In this document: in pieces, positions 51,265-60,561 of the stretch | How positions within the stretch are numbered: position 1 is the first letter of the stretch | Layout: every line of letters starts with the position of its first letter | Origin: Clostridiales bacterium | GTDB taxonomy: Bacteria > Bacillota > Clostridia > Christensenellales > CAG-138 | Direction: 5' to 3' | Length of the DNA stretch: 64,000 bases | NCBI GenBank assembly: GCA_004554165.1 | Contig: SFNQ01000006.1 | Location: forward strand, 3,830 to 67,829 | Program-made: the position numbers and the translations under genes | Notes under the pieces: generated by a model | The model's input: only the letters and a program-made list of their open reading frames with translations | The model's database searches: none | Told to the model about the DNA's origin: nothing

Positions 51265-52542
51265 ATGGAAAAGGATTCCGAACTGTATCAACTCTATACC
51301 GGGGTTTTGCGCGAGGAGCTGATCCCCGCCATGGGCTGTACCGAGCCGATTGCCATTGCCTATGCGGCGGCCCGGTGCCGGGCGCTGCTGGGCTGCCTGC
51401 CGGAGCGGTGCCGCCTGGAGGTCAGCGGCAGCATCATCAAAAATGCGAAAAGCGTCATCGTGCCCAACACCGGCGGCGAAAAGGGACTGGAAACCGCCCT
51501 TGCCGCAGGCATTGTGGCCGGAGACGCGGACCGGGAGCTGCAGGTTATCGCGGCCGTGCGGCAGGATCAGATCCCCGGGATACGGGCCTTTCTCTCGCAG
51601 ACGGCGGTTGAAATCACGCCCGCCGGCAACGGCATTGCCTTCTATATCGATGTCACGGAATACGCGGGGGAGCACAGCGCGCGCGTTGTAATCGCCTATT
51701 ATCACACGAACATCATCCGCATGGAGAAGGACGGGCGGCTGATCTTTGACAAGAGCGCAACGCAGGCGCCCCAGTCCCATGGAACGGATCGCAGCCGGAT
51801 GAGCGTCGAGGGCATCTGGGAATACGTCAACACCGTCGATCTGGCAGAGGTGGAGGAGCTCATCGCCCGGCAGATCCGGTACAATACGGCCCTGTCCGAA
51901 GAGGGGCTCAGAAATCCGTGGGGCGCGCGGATCGGGCGGATTCTCATGGACGAGAGCGGCGGCGATCTGCGCATGCGGGCCAGAGCCGCTGCGGCGGCGG
52001 GCAGCGACGCGCGGATGAACGGCTGCGAGCTGCCTGCCATCATCATCTCCGGCAGCGGCAATCAGGGCCTGACCGCGACCATGCCGGTGCTGGTCTATGG
52101 GGAGGCGCTTTCCAGCAGCAGGGAGCAGCTCTACCGCGCGCTGGTGCTCTCCGACCTCATCACCGCACACCAGAAGACCGGCATCGGCAGCATTTCCGCC
52201 TTCTGCGGCGCGGTGTGCGCAGGCGTGGGCGCAGGCTGCGGCGTCGCCTATCTGCAGGGGGCGGATTACGACGCCATCTGCCATACGATCGTGAACGCGC
52301 TGGCCATCCTTTCCGGCATGATCTGCGATGGCGCAAAGTCCTCCTGCGCGGCCAAGATTTCCGCGGCGGTGGACGCGGGCCTTGTGGGCTACGCCATGTA
52401 TCGCCACGGCCAGCAATTCTACGGCGGCGACGGCATTGTAAAAAAGGGCGTGGAGAATTCGATCAACAGCGTTTCGGAAATCGCCCGCGAGGGAATGAAA
52501 AAGACCAACGACTGCATCATCGATGTAATGCTGAAAAAATGA
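51265..52542 (+). CDS. CyuA-like L-cysteine desulfidase / serine dehydratase alpha family
   Basis: The product is 425 residues. It belongs to the UPF0597 (YhaM/CyuA) family: AMGCTEPIAIAYAAA (Cys25, probable Fe-S ligand), SGSIIKNAKSVIVPNTGG, ISGSGNQGLTATMPV, CGAVCAGVGAGCGVAY and ICDGAKSSCAAKIS carry the conserved cysteines. Known members degrade L-cysteine to pyruvate, ammonia and sulfide. The stop overlaps the next gene (ATGA), so it is coupled to the M20 deacylase. Confidence 0.88.
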   Translation: MEKDSELYQLYTGVLREELIPAMGCTEPIAIAYAAARCRALLGCLPERCRLEVSGSIIKNAKSVIVPNTGGEKGLETALAAGIVAGDADRELQVIAAVRQDQIPGIRAFLSQTAVEITPAGNGIAFYIDVTEYAGEHSARVVIAYYHTNIIRMEKDGRLIFDKSATQAPQSHGTDRSRMSVEGIWEYVNTVDLAEVEELIARQIRYNTALSEEGLRNPWGARIGRILMDESGGDLRMRARAAAAAGSDARMNGCELPAIIISGSGNQGLTATMPVLVYGEALSSSREQLYRALVLSDLITAHQKTGIGSISAFCGAVCAGVGAGCGVAYLQGADYDAICHTIVNALAILSGMICDGAKSSCAAKISAAVDAGLVGYAMYRHGQQFYGGDGIVKKGVENSINSVSEIAREGMKKTNDCIIDVMLKK

Positions 52543-53720
52543 CCAACTACTTTGAGCGGGCAAGAGCGCTTGGCGGCTGGATCGCCGGGCAGCGGCGCTT
52601 GTTTCATGAAAATCCTGAGCTGGGCTTTGACCTGCCCCTGACCACGGCGCATATTATGGAGACGCTGCGGGAGCTTCAGATTGCCTGCAGTGTCCTGCCG
52701 GAGGGCGGGATACTGGCCGAGCTTGGCAGCGGCGGCCCGCCCCGGGTACTGCTGCGGGCGGATATGGACGCGCTGCCCATGACCGAGTGCAGCGGAGAAG
52801 CCTTTTCCTCGCGGATTCCCGGCCGGATGCACGCCTGCGGCCACGACGCGCATATGGCCATGCTCCTTGGGGCGGCAGCCCTGCTCAAGCGGCGGGAGGG
52901 GGAGCTTCGGGGCACGGTGGTGCTCTGCTTTCAGCCGGCGGAGGAGATCATGCAGGGCGCAAAAACCGTGCTCCCCCGGCTGGACCCCATGCTGGATTTC
53001 GGCTTTGCCCTGCACATCTTTCCAACGGAGACGGAGCAGGACGGCAGCATCGCCTGCCCGCAGGGCGCCTATATGTCCTCCTGCGACGTGTTCCGCGTTA
53101 CGGTGCGGGGCGTATCCGCCCACGGGTCCGCGCCCCACGCAGGCAACAATCCGCTGTATCCGGCGATGGAGATGGCGCTGGCCTTTTCGCGCCTGACTGC
53201 GCAGACGCTGGATTCGCGGGAGACCGGCGTACTCAGCGTTTGCCAGTTTCAGGGCAGCAGCGCGCACAACGTCATTCCGGATTGCTGCGTCTTTCGGGGT
53301 ACGCTGCGCATGATGTGCGAGCCGGAGCGGAGGCGGATGCTCTCCAGCATGGAGCGCATCGTTACCGGGATCGCTGCGGCGCACGGCGTGGAGGGGGCGC
53401 TGGAATTTGAAAACAGCGTGCCGGGCCTTTTCAACGATGAGGAGCTGGCCGAAAAGGCGCAGGCCTGGCTGCGGGCTGCGGGCGGAGACTGCGTCGGGCC
53501 GCTGGAGCGCAGAAAAAACATGGTCAGCGAGGACTTTGCGGAATTTGGCGCGCACATGCCCGTGGTCATGTTTGAACTGCTCAGCCGGCCGCCGGACGGC
53601 GTGTTCCACCCCGGACACAATCCCTGCGTCCGCTTCAGCGACGGGGCGCTCTGGCGCGGCGCCGCAGCCTATGCGCAGGTGGCAGAAAACTATCTTGAGG
53701 CGTTCGGGAGGGGAAAGTGA
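52539..53720 (+). CDS. M20 family amidohydrolase (N-acyl amino acid deacylase type)
   Basis: The product is 393 residues starting inside the previous stop. Metal-binding and catalytic motifs of the M20D group: LLRADMDALPM, MHACGHDAHMAML, FQPAEEIMQGA, ALHIFP and HPGHNPCVRF. The inserted dimerisation domain (about 180-290) includes VSAHGSAPHAGNNPLY. Members remove acyl groups from amino acids or hydrolyse their conjugates. It lies between the desulfidase-like gene and the C-S lyase gene. Confidence 0.93.
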   Translation: MTNYFERARALGGWIAGQRRLFHENPELGFDLPLTTAHIMETLRELQIACSVLPEGGILAELGSGGPPRVLLRADMDALPMTECSGEAFSSRIPGRMHACGHDAHMAMLLGAAALLKRREGELRGTVVLCFQPAEEIMQGAKTVLPRLDPMLDFGFALHIFPTETEQDGSIACPQGAYMSSCDVFRVTVRGVSAHGSAPHAGNNPLYPAMEMALAFSRLTAQTLDSRETGVLSVCQFQGSSAHNVIPDCCVFRGTLRMMCEPERRRMLSSMERIVTGIAAAHGVEGALEFENSVPGLFNDEELAEKAQAWLRAAGGDCVGPLERRKNMVSEDFAEFGAHMPVVMFELLSRPPDGVFHPGHNPCVRFSDGALWRGAAAYAQVAENYLEAFGRGK

Positions 53721-53723
53721 TTC

Positions 53724-54932
53724 ATGCAATACGATTTTGACGCCATTATTGACAGAAGGCACACCAACTCCGTCAAGTGGGACGGCGTGGGAGAGCGCCT
53801 CGGCAACCCGGACGCCATCCCCATGTGGGTGGCGGATGCGGACTTTGTTTCCCCGGAGCCTGTCCGGCGGGTGCTGGAGCAGCAGGTGCGGCATGGCGTC
53901 TTCGGCTATCCGGCCCGGTCGGAGCAGTTTCAGCGGGCAACGATCGATTGGGCGGCCCGGCGCTACGGCGCGGCGCTGCAGGCGGACTGGCTGGTGTTCA
54001 CCATCGGCATCGTCCCCATCCTGTATACCATGGTGCAGGCCGCAACGCAGCCGGGGGACGAGGTCATCGTTCAGCAGCCGGTGTACCATCCCTTTATGAA
54101 CGCGGTGCGCGATCAGGGGCGCAGCATCTCCAATAACGCGCTCCTCTACCGCGAAGGCCGCTACGACATCGATTTTGAAGACCTGGAGCGGCGGGCGGCA
54201 AGGCCCGAAGCAAAACTGATGTTCTTCTGCAATCCGCATAACCCCGTTGGGCGCGCCTGGACGAAGGAGGAGGTGGACAGGGTCTGCCGGATCTGTCTTG
54301 AAAACCACGTGCTGCTGGTCAGCGATGAAATCCACGCGGACCTGACGCTCTTTGGCAGGCGGCATCACTCCGCCGCCGTGGGAACGCCGGCGTACGAGCA
54401 GAACACGGTTCTGTGCTACGCGCCCTCCAAGACCTTCAACATTGCCGGGATTCGCGGCTCCTGCGCGGTAATTCCCAACGGGGAGGTGAGAGGCCGCTTC
54501 CTCCACCGGCTCAGGTGCAACGACAGCGTGCAGGAGAGCCTGTTCTCCCTGCCGGCGTATGTGGCGGCCTATACCCAGTGCGACGATTATCTTGCGCAGC
54601 TGCTGCCCTATCTCGAGGGGAATGTCCGCTATCTTGCGGACTTCCTTCAGACGCACATGCCCCGCATCCGGCTCGTGCAGCCGGGCGCGACTTACCTGAT
54701 GTGGCTGGATTGCAGCGGCCTTGGGCTCCGCAAGGACGCGCTGTACGACTTCTTTATCAACCGGAGCCTTGTGGGCGTCAGCCCGGGCGAGGGCTTCGGC
54801 AGCGGGGGCGAGCAGTTTGTGCGCATGAACATCGCCTGTCCGAGGGCCACGCTGGAGCGGGCCTGCGGGCAGCTCAGGCAGCAGTACGCGCTGCTGTTTG
54901 ACGGAGGGAGAGGGAAAGGTTTGGGAGATTGA
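53724..54932 (+). CDS. PLP-dependent C-S beta-lyase, MalY/PatB type
   Basis: The product is 402 residues, starting three bases after the M20 stop. It is a fold-type I aminotransferase-like enzyme of the MalY/PatB branch: AIPMWVADADF near the N-terminus, FFCNPHNPVGRAW, SDEIHADLTLFG and the PLP Lys in YAPSKTFNIAG. Enzymes of this branch cleave cystathionine or S-conjugates of cysteine to a thiol, pyruvate and ammonia. Next to a deacylase and a desulfidase, a thioether amino acid substrate is likely. Confidence 0.93.
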   Translation: MQYDFDAIIDRRHTNSVKWDGVGERLGNPDAIPMWVADADFVSPEPVRRVLEQQVRHGVFGYPARSEQFQRATIDWAARRYGAALQADWLVFTIGIVPILYTMVQAATQPGDEVIVQQPVYHPFMNAVRDQGRSISNNALLYREGRYDIDFEDLERRAARPEAKLMFFCNPHNPVGRAWTKEEVDRVCRICLENHVLLVSDEIHADLTLFGRRHHSAAVGTPAYEQNTVLCYAPSKTFNIAGIRGSCAVIPNGEVRGRFLHRLRCNDSVQESLFSLPAYVAAYTQCDDYLAQLLPYLEGNVRYLADFLQTHMPRIRLVQPGATYLMWLDCSGLGLRKDALYDFFINRSLVGVSPGEGFGSGGEQFVRMNIACPRATLERACGQLRQQYALLFDGGRGKGLGD

Positions 54933-54933
54933 G

Positions 54934-55896
54934 ATGCAATTGCCGGAGAAGATTACGCTTTGCGAGGTGGGCCTGCGGGATGGCCTGCAAAACGAGAAGA
55001 GTCTGCTGTCCACGGAGCAGAAGCTCCAGCTTGCGCGAAAGGTTATCGCCGCAGGCTGCAGGGTTGTGGAACTGGGCTCCTTTGTGAGCCCGCGGGCCGT
55101 GCCGCAGATGGCGGATACCGATGCGCTCTTTGCGGCCCTTGCCGGTGACCCCGGCGTGGAGCTTCGCGCGCTCATTGCCAATGCAAAGGGCGTGGAGCGC
55201 GCCGCTGCCTGCGGCTGCAAAAAGGTGAAGCTGAACGTTTCCGCCAGCCGCGCGCACAATCTGGCCAATCTCAACCGCACGCCGGAGGAGAGCATCGCAG
55301 GGTTTCGGGACTGCACCGCCCTTGCCGCGGAGCGGGGCATCGAAGCCTCCGGCTCCATCTCCATGCCCTTTGGCTCGCCCTGGGAGAGGGAGATTCCGGT
55401 TTCCCAGGTCTGCGGCATGATCGAAGCCTATCTGAGCGTGGGCGTCTCCGAAATTTCCCTGTCCGACACCTCCGGCATGGCGACGCCGAAGCAGGTGTAT
55501 GAGCTTATGAAAACCGTGCAGGCCCAGTATCCCGGGGTGCGCTGGTGGCTCCATTTCCATAACACGCGCGGCGCGGCGATGGCCAACATCCTGGCTGCCA
55601 TGGAGGCGGGCGTGACACGCTTTGACGCCTCCTTTGCTGGGCTTGGGGGCTGCCCCTTCGTGCCGGGCGCAGCAGGGAACATCGCCACGGAGGACGTGGT
55701 TCACCTGTGCGAGGGCATGGGCGTTGCCACCGGCATGGATGTGCGGCAATGCCTTGCCATAGCGGGCGAGGTGCAGGCGCTCGTCGGCCATGGGACGGAC
55801 AGCTGCCTGCTGCGCGCGGGCTGCGCCGCAGATCTCCTCCGCGAGCTGCCCGAGGGGCAGAAGCGGGCCCGGGACTGCAACAGAACGGAACCCTAA
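54934..55896 (+). CDS. Hydroxymethylglutaryl-CoA lyase-like aldolase
   Basis: The product is 320 residues from the ATG at 54934, one base after the preceding stop. It is a DRE-TIM metallolyase: CEVGLRDGLQNE (catalytic Arg-Asp), ELGSFVSPRAVPQM, HFHNTRG (metal His pair) and the HMG-CoA lyase active-site loop FAGLGGCPFVPGAAGNIATED with the reactive Cys. HMG-CoA lyase gives acetoacetate and acetyl-CoA. Related bacterial enzymes split other 3-hydroxy-3-methyl acyl-CoAs, so the true substrate is open. Confidence 0.9.
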   Translation: MQLPEKITLCEVGLRDGLQNEKSLLSTEQKLQLARKVIAAGCRVVELGSFVSPRAVPQMADTDALFAALAGDPGVELRALIANAKGVERAAACGCKKVKLNVSASRAHNLANLNRTPEESIAGFRDCTALAAERGIEASGSISMPFGSPWEREIPVSQVCGMIEAYLSVGVSEISLSDTSGMATPKQVYELMKTVQAQYPGVRWWLHFHNTRGAAMANILAAMEAGVTRFDASFAGLGGCPFVPGAAGNIATEDVVHLCEGMGVATGMDVRQCLAIAGEVQALVGHGTDSCLLRAGCAADLLRELPEGQKRARDCNRTEP

Positions 55897-55914
55897 CAAC
55901 AGGAGGTTGTTTTT

Positions 55915-57735
55915 ATGAAAAAACTGGTATCGGATCAGCTTGTGGATTATCTGGAGCGGCGGGGCGTGGAGTATGTGTTCGGCCTTTGCGGGCATACGGT
56001 CATCGGCCTTCTCGACGCGCTCTCGCGCAGCCAGCGCATCCGGTATATCTCAGTCCGCCATGAGCAGATCGCGGCCACAGCGGCCGACGGCTATGCGCGG
56101 GTAAAAAAGCGCGCCTCGGTGCTCATGTGCCATCTGGGGCCGGGCATCACCAATACCGTGACGGGCGTGGCCAACGCGGCCTTCGACTCCATCCCCATGG
56201 TGGTCATTGCGGGGGATGTGCCCAGCTATTACTATGGCCGCCATCCGCATCAGGAGGTCAACATGCACTGCGACGGCTCGCAGTACGATATCCTCAAGCC
56301 CGTGGTCAAGCGCGCCTGGCGTATCGACGACCCGGAGGCGCTGCCCGCCATTCTGGATAAGGCCTTCCGCCTGGCGGAGAGCGGGCGGCCTGGCCCGGTG
56401 CTGATCGACGTGCCCATGGACATGTTCTCGCGGGAGATCGAGACCGACCTGTTTGAACGGACCTATCTGGACAGCCCGGAGACCATCCGGCCCGCGCTTG
56501 CGCCGCAGGCGGCAAAGGACATTGCAAGGCGTCTTGTGGAGGCGGAGCGGCCGCTGATCCATGCGGGCGGCGGCGTGCTGCTCTCCGGCGCGTCGGATGC
56601 GCTGCGTGCGCTTGCGGAGTTTCTGGAAATCCCCGTATCCCGCACGCTCATGGGGCAGGGCTGCCTGCCGGACGACCATCCGCTCATGGCGGGACAGACG
56701 GGGTTCTGGGGCCTGGCCTATACCCATGAACTGACCGCCCGGGCGGACGTAATCCTGGGCCTTGGCACCCGCTTTGCGGAGGCGGACAGCTCCAGCTGGT
56801 ATCCGGGCGTGACCTTTGACATGGAGAAAACCCGCTTTTTGCAGATCGATATCGATCCTTCTGAGATCGGCAGGAATTATCCGGTGGAAATCGGCGCCGT
56901 GGCGGATATCCGGCTGGCGCTGATGCAGATCCTCGCGGAGGCGAAGGCACTCCGCCCGGAGGGCATGCGCCGCCCGGAGACCGTGGCCTTCATCGCGCGG
57001 GAACGGGCTGCGTTTGTTGAGAGCAACCGCGCCATTTCCGAGGATGGCCGTTTCCCCATGACGCCGCAGCGCATTCTGAGAGACGTGAAGGCAGTCGTTC
57101 CCGAGGACGCGCTGATCTTTACGGATGTGGGCTGGAACAAGAACGGCGTGGCGCAGCAGTTTCAGATTACCGTGCCCGGCGCCATCCACCATTCCTCCGG
57201 CCTTGCCACCATGGGCTTTGGCGCTTCGGCCATTCTGGGCGGGAAGCTGGCCGCGCCCGACAAGGTGGTGCTGGCGCTGGTAGGCGACGGCGGCTTTGGC
57301 ACGAATCCCTCCTGCATGGCCACGGCTGTGGAGCAGAACATTCCCGTTATCTGGATTGTGATGAACAACGCCGCCTTCGGCACCATCGCCGGGCTGGAGT
57401 ATGCAAACTACGGCACGCGCTTCGGCACGGAGTTCAAAACGCCGGACGGCGCGGTCTACAGTCCGGACTGGGCGGCGGTGGCAAGGGCCTACGGCGTGGA
57501 CAGCATCCGTATCGGCGCTGCGGACGAGTTTCGGCCCGCGCTGGAAAAGGCCGTGGCCGCCGGAAAGCCCTTCCTGCTGGACGTGCCCATGGAGAACATC
57601 GCCGTGCCGACGCCGGGCTGCTGGAACATCAACGATATCTACAGGCCCAAGCCCAACGTCAGCGAGGGCAAGGTGCTGCGCGGCAGGGACGGCAGCTACG
57701 CGCCGCCAAGCCACGGCAAGTCCCACAGGGAATGA
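55915..57735 (+). CDS. Thiamine-diphosphate enzyme (acetolactate synthase-like)
   Basis: The product is 606 residues with three domains. The PYR domain has the catalytic Glu50 in SVRHEQIAATAADGYAR, the middle domain includes LIHAGGGVLLSG, and the PP domain has the metal/TPP motif VGDGGFGTNPS ending in IVMNNAAFG. This is the large-subunit acetolactate synthase/oxo-acid decarboxylase/carboligase group. No ilvN regulatory subunit or branched-chain genes adjoin, so a decarboxylase or carboligase in the catabolic run is more likely than amino acid biosynthesis. A good Shine-Dalgarno (AGGAGG) precedes the ATG. Confidence 0.92.
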   Translation: MKKLVSDQLVDYLERRGVEYVFGLCGHTVIGLLDALSRSQRIRYISVRHEQIAATAADGYARVKKRASVLMCHLGPGITNTVTGVANAAFDSIPMVVIAGDVPSYYYGRHPHQEVNMHCDGSQYDILKPVVKRAWRIDDPEALPAILDKAFRLAESGRPGPVLIDVPMDMFSREIETDLFERTYLDSPETIRPALAPQAAKDIARRLVEAERPLIHAGGGVLLSGASDALRALAEFLEIPVSRTLMGQGCLPDDHPLMAGQTGFWGLAYTHELTARADVILGLGTRFAEADSSSWYPGVTFDMEKTRFLQIDIDPSEIGRNYPVEIGAVADIRLALMQILAEAKALRPEGMRRPETVAFIARERAAFVESNRAISEDGRFPMTPQRILRDVKAVVPEDALIFTDVGWNKNGVAQQFQITVPGAIHHSSGLATMGFGASAILGGKLAAPDKVVLALVGDGGFGTNPSCMATAVEQNIPVIWIVMNNAAFGTIAGLEYANYGTRFGTEFKTPDGAVYSPDWAAVARAYGVDSIRIGAADEFRPALEKAVAAGKPFLLDVPMENIAVPTPGCWNINDIYRPKPNVSEGKVLRGRDGSYAPPSHGKSHRE

Positions 57736-57765
57736 CGCCTTCGCAGGCTACAGGAGGAAAAACAC

Positions 57766-58608
57766 ATGGCGAGAAAGTTTTCCCTTGCATATCTCACCGT
57801 TGCGGGAACGGATCCGGTGAATCAGATCCGCATTGCGGCGGAAACGGGCTACGATTCTGTGAGCCTCAGAACCATTCCCATGCACCTGCCCGGCGAGCCG
57901 GAGTTTCTGATGCATGAGGATGCGGCGCTGTTCCGGGCCACGAAGCAGGCGCTCAAAGAATACGGCATGCCGCTGATGGACATCGAGCTTGCGCGCATTC
58001 GGCCGGATCTCAACCTGGCGGAATACGTGCCCGCCTTTGAAAAGGCCGCGGAGCTCGGCGCGACGGACGTGCTCGGAAGCATCTGGACCCGCGACCGCGC
58101 CTATTATACCGACAAGGCGGGGCAGGTTTCGGATATGGCCGCTTCCTTTGGGCTGTGCTATAACATCGAGTTCCTGCCCTGGGCAGGCGTGCGAAACCTT
58201 CAGGAGGCGATCACGCTCATCGATGCGCTGGGCCGGGACAACGCGTTCATTATGGTGGACACGCTCCATGCGGGCCGCGCGGGCGTGACTGCGGAAGAGC
58301 TTCGCCGCACAGACCCGAAGTATTTTCGCTTTCTGCACCTGTGCGACGGTCCGGCCGGACCGGACGGCGACCCCGTGCTCGACAACATCCGGGACGAGCT
58401 GATGCTGTACACCGCGCGGGAGGGCCGCAGCTATCCCGGCGAGGGCGCCATCGATGTGGCGGGCCTTGTGGGCGCGCTGCCAGACCTGCCGCTGTCCATC
58501 GAACTGCCAAACGCCGCCGAAATGGCAAAGCGCGGCGCGGCCGGGCATGCGGCGCGCTGCCTGGAAACGGCCAGAGCCTATTTTGCGAAAAACGGGCTGG
58601 ACAGATGA
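57766..58608 (+). CDS. Sugar phosphate isomerase/epimerase-like TIM barrel
   Basis: The product is 280 residues of the xylose isomerase-like AP-endonuclease-2 superfamily. Strand ends carry acidic and His metal ligands, for example the Glu in MDIELARI, the Glu in NIEFLPW, the Asp and His in MVDTLHAGR and HLCDGPAG, and the Glu in SIELPN near the end. Members include hydroxypyruvate isomerase and inosose dehydratase. It acts on a small keto- or hydroxy-acid or sugar; the context gives no single answer. AGGAGG precedes the start. Confidence 0.85.
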   Translation: MARKFSLAYLTVAGTDPVNQIRIAAETGYDSVSLRTIPMHLPGEPEFLMHEDAALFRATKQALKEYGMPLMDIELARIRPDLNLAEYVPAFEKAAELGATDVLGSIWTRDRAYYTDKAGQVSDMAASFGLCYNIEFLPWAGVRNLQEAITLIDALGRDNAFIMVDTLHAGRAGVTAEELRRTDPKYFRFLHLCDGPAGPDGDPVLDNIRDELMLYTAREGRSYPGEGAIDVAGLVGALPDLPLSIELPNAAEMAKRGAAGHAARCLETARAYFAKNGLDR

Positions 58609-58653
58609 GCGATCCTGTCCAGAACGGGCGGACTGCGCCATGTACACCCCCTG

Positions 58654-58698
58654 CTTTCGGAACGCCTCGGTCCCTACGCTCCTTCGCCGTTCCGAAAG
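58654..58698 (+). terminator. Hairpin between isomerase and aldehyde dehydrogenase genes
   Basis: Perfect eleven-base-pair stem CTTTCGGAACG/CGTTCCGAAAG with a 23-base loop, followed by ATGTCTTTTT. A partial terminator is likely, which would lower expression of the downstream dehydrogenase. Confidence 0.6.
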
Positions 58699-58757
58699 AT
58701 GTCTTTTTACCGAAGCGAGCGTAAATCTATCGATCAGAACAGGAGCATGAATTTCTT

Positions 58758-60179
58758 ATGGCAGAACGGGAGATCACAGCCCAGGAGCTGAAGCTGATGG
58801 ACGAGATGTTCGAAAAGGCCGCCGCGGCGGCAAGGGTCATTGAAACCTACGATCAGGCCCGCGTGGACCGGCTGATTCAGGCGGTGGCGTGGTCGATTGC
58901 AAACCTCAGGACCTGGAAGCCCCTGGCCTATGAGGCTGTTGCGGAGACCCGGCTTGGCGACCCCGTGGGGAAGGTCAACAAGCGCAACAAGGTGCGCGGC
59001 ATCCTCCGGGATGCGCTGCGGCAGAAAAGCGTCGGCATCATCGAGGAGATTCCGGAGAAGGGGCTGACCAAGTACGCAAAGCCCGTGGGCGTGATTGCCT
59101 CGCTGGTGCCAACCACCAACCCTGTGCTCACCCCGGCAGGCCAGGCGGTCTATGCCATCAAGGCGCGGGACGTGGTCATTTTCTCGCCCCATCCGCGGGC
59201 AAAGGGCGTGACGAAAAAGGCAGTGGACATCATGCGTGAGGCGTTGGTGCGCGAGGGCGCGCCTGCGGACATCCTCCAGTGCATTGAAAAGCCCAGCATT
59301 CCGCTGACCAGGGAGCTCATGGCCCGGGCGGATCTGGTGATCGCCACCGGCGGCCGTCCCATGGTCCGGTCCGCTTACAGCTCCGGCACGCCCGCCTACG
59401 GTTCGGGCGCGGGCAACTCGACGATGATCATCGACGAGACGGCGGACGTCAGGGAAGCGGCCATGAACACCCGCATCAGCAAGTACTCGGACTTTGGTTC
59501 CGGCTGCTCCTGCGACGGCAACCTGATCATCCACGATTCCATCTACGACGATATGGTGGCCGCGCTGCGGGCCGAGGGCGGGTATCTCGCCACACGCGAG
59601 CAGGCCGAGGCGCTCAAAAAGGTTATGTGGGACGAGGAGGGACACCGCCTGCCGGGTACGGTGGCAATCTCCGCCCAGAAGCTGGCGGAGGCAGCGGGCT
59701 TTTCCGTGGATTCCGCCTGCCGCTTTATCATGGTGGACGGCGAGAACAAAATCGGCAGGGAGCACTTCTTCTCCTCCGAAAAGCTGACCACGCTGCTGGC
59801 GCTCTTCCGCTACGAGGGTGAGTTTGAGAATGCGCTGCATATGATGCGCGGCATTTACAATGTGGGCGGCAAGGGCCATTCCTGCGGCATCTATTCGTTC
59901 GACGATTCCCATATCCATCGTCTGGCGCTGGCAGCGCCCGTGAGCCGGATCATGGTGCGCCAGCCCCAGAACAAGGCCAACGCCGGCGCCTTCACCAACG
60001 GCATGCCGATGACCTCCTCCATGGGCTGCGGCACCTGGGGCGGGAACATTGTCTCCGAGAACATCTGCCTGAAGCATTACATGAACACCACCTGGGTTTC
60101 GCGCACGATTCCCGAGGACAAGCCCTCCGACGAGGAGCTTTTCGGCGAGTTTTACGATCCCGCCATGGACGTGGAATAA
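58758..60179 (+). CDS. CoA-acylating aldehyde dehydrogenase family protein
   Basis: The product is 473 residues. It belongs to the acylating aldehyde dehydrogenase group (EutE/SucD/SauS-like): PVGVIASLVPTTNPVLTPAGQ and VIATGGRPMVRSAYSSG are typical, with the probable catalytic Cys in FGSGCSCDGNLI. Such enzymes convert an aldehyde, CoA and NAD(P)+ to an acyl-CoA. The sequence recalls sulfoacetaldehyde dehydrogenases but I cannot separate that from acetaldehyde or succinate-semialdehyde enzymes by eye. No microcompartment shell genes are nearby. It closes the + strand run. Confidence 0.88.
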   Translation: MAEREITAQELKLMDEMFEKAAAAARVIETYDQARVDRLIQAVAWSIANLRTWKPLAYEAVAETRLGDPVGKVNKRNKVRGILRDALRQKSVGIIEEIPEKGLTKYAKPVGVIASLVPTTNPVLTPAGQAVYAIKARDVVIFSPHPRAKGVTKKAVDIMREALVREGAPADILQCIEKPSIPLTRELMARADLVIATGGRPMVRSAYSSGTPAYGSGAGNSTMIIDETADVREAAMNTRISKYSDFGSGCSCDGNLIIHDSIYDDMVAALRAEGGYLATREQAEALKKVMWDEEGHRLPGTVAISAQKLAEAAGFSVDSACRFIMVDGENKIGREHFFSSEKLTTLLALFRYEGEFENALHMMRGIYNVGGKGHSCGIYSFDDSHIHRLALAAPVSRIMVRQPQNKANAGAFTNGMPMTSSMGCGTWGGNIVSENICLKHYMNTTWVSRTIPEDKPSDEELFGEFYDPAMDVE

Positions 60180-60211
60180 GCGCAAACAAAAAGCAGGGAA
60201 ATCCGGGACTG

Positions 60212-60272
60212 CAAAGCGGGGCGTTCGGAATCCGGTGCGGAAAAAGGACCGCACCGAATGCGCCCCGCTTTG
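60212..60272 (+). terminator. Long compound hairpin ending the catabolic run
   Basis: An outer perfect twelve-base-pair stem (60212-60223 with 60261-60272) encloses an inner stem CGGTGCGG/CCGCACCG. There is no T-run after the outer stem. It lies 33 bases after the dehydrogenase stop. The remaining ~350 bases up to 60631 contain no supported gene. Confidence 0.5.
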
Positions 60273-60561
60273 TGCGCGGCAATCCCGTCTGCCGGAAAAC
60301 GCCGGGCAGACCGGTGTGCCAAAGGGTGGATGGGACAGGATGGGCGCTGCTGGAAACGCCGGCGGGAGGCGGCTGCGCCCGACCGTTCTCCGTTCAGGGA
60401 ATTTGCCCCCCTTTTCCAGGGCGCCGGGCCGGCCGTGGTACGGTTGACTGCGACAGATGGAAGAGGGGGAGGTGCTGGGTACAGGAGGCGTGATGCGCAG
60501 GGGAGCAGGCCCTGCCCGCACCGGGCCGCCGGCACGGACAGAAATAATGTGACATCATAAA

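Noticed and set aside
58758..60179. Assignment of the aldehyde dehydrogenase and TPP enzyme to sulfoacetate/taurine degradation (SauS/Xsc)
   Set aside because: The dehydrogenase resembles SauS only loosely, and the TPP enzyme shows general acetolactate synthase features rather than anything specific to Xsc; no sulfonate carrier or phosphotransacetylase is present.
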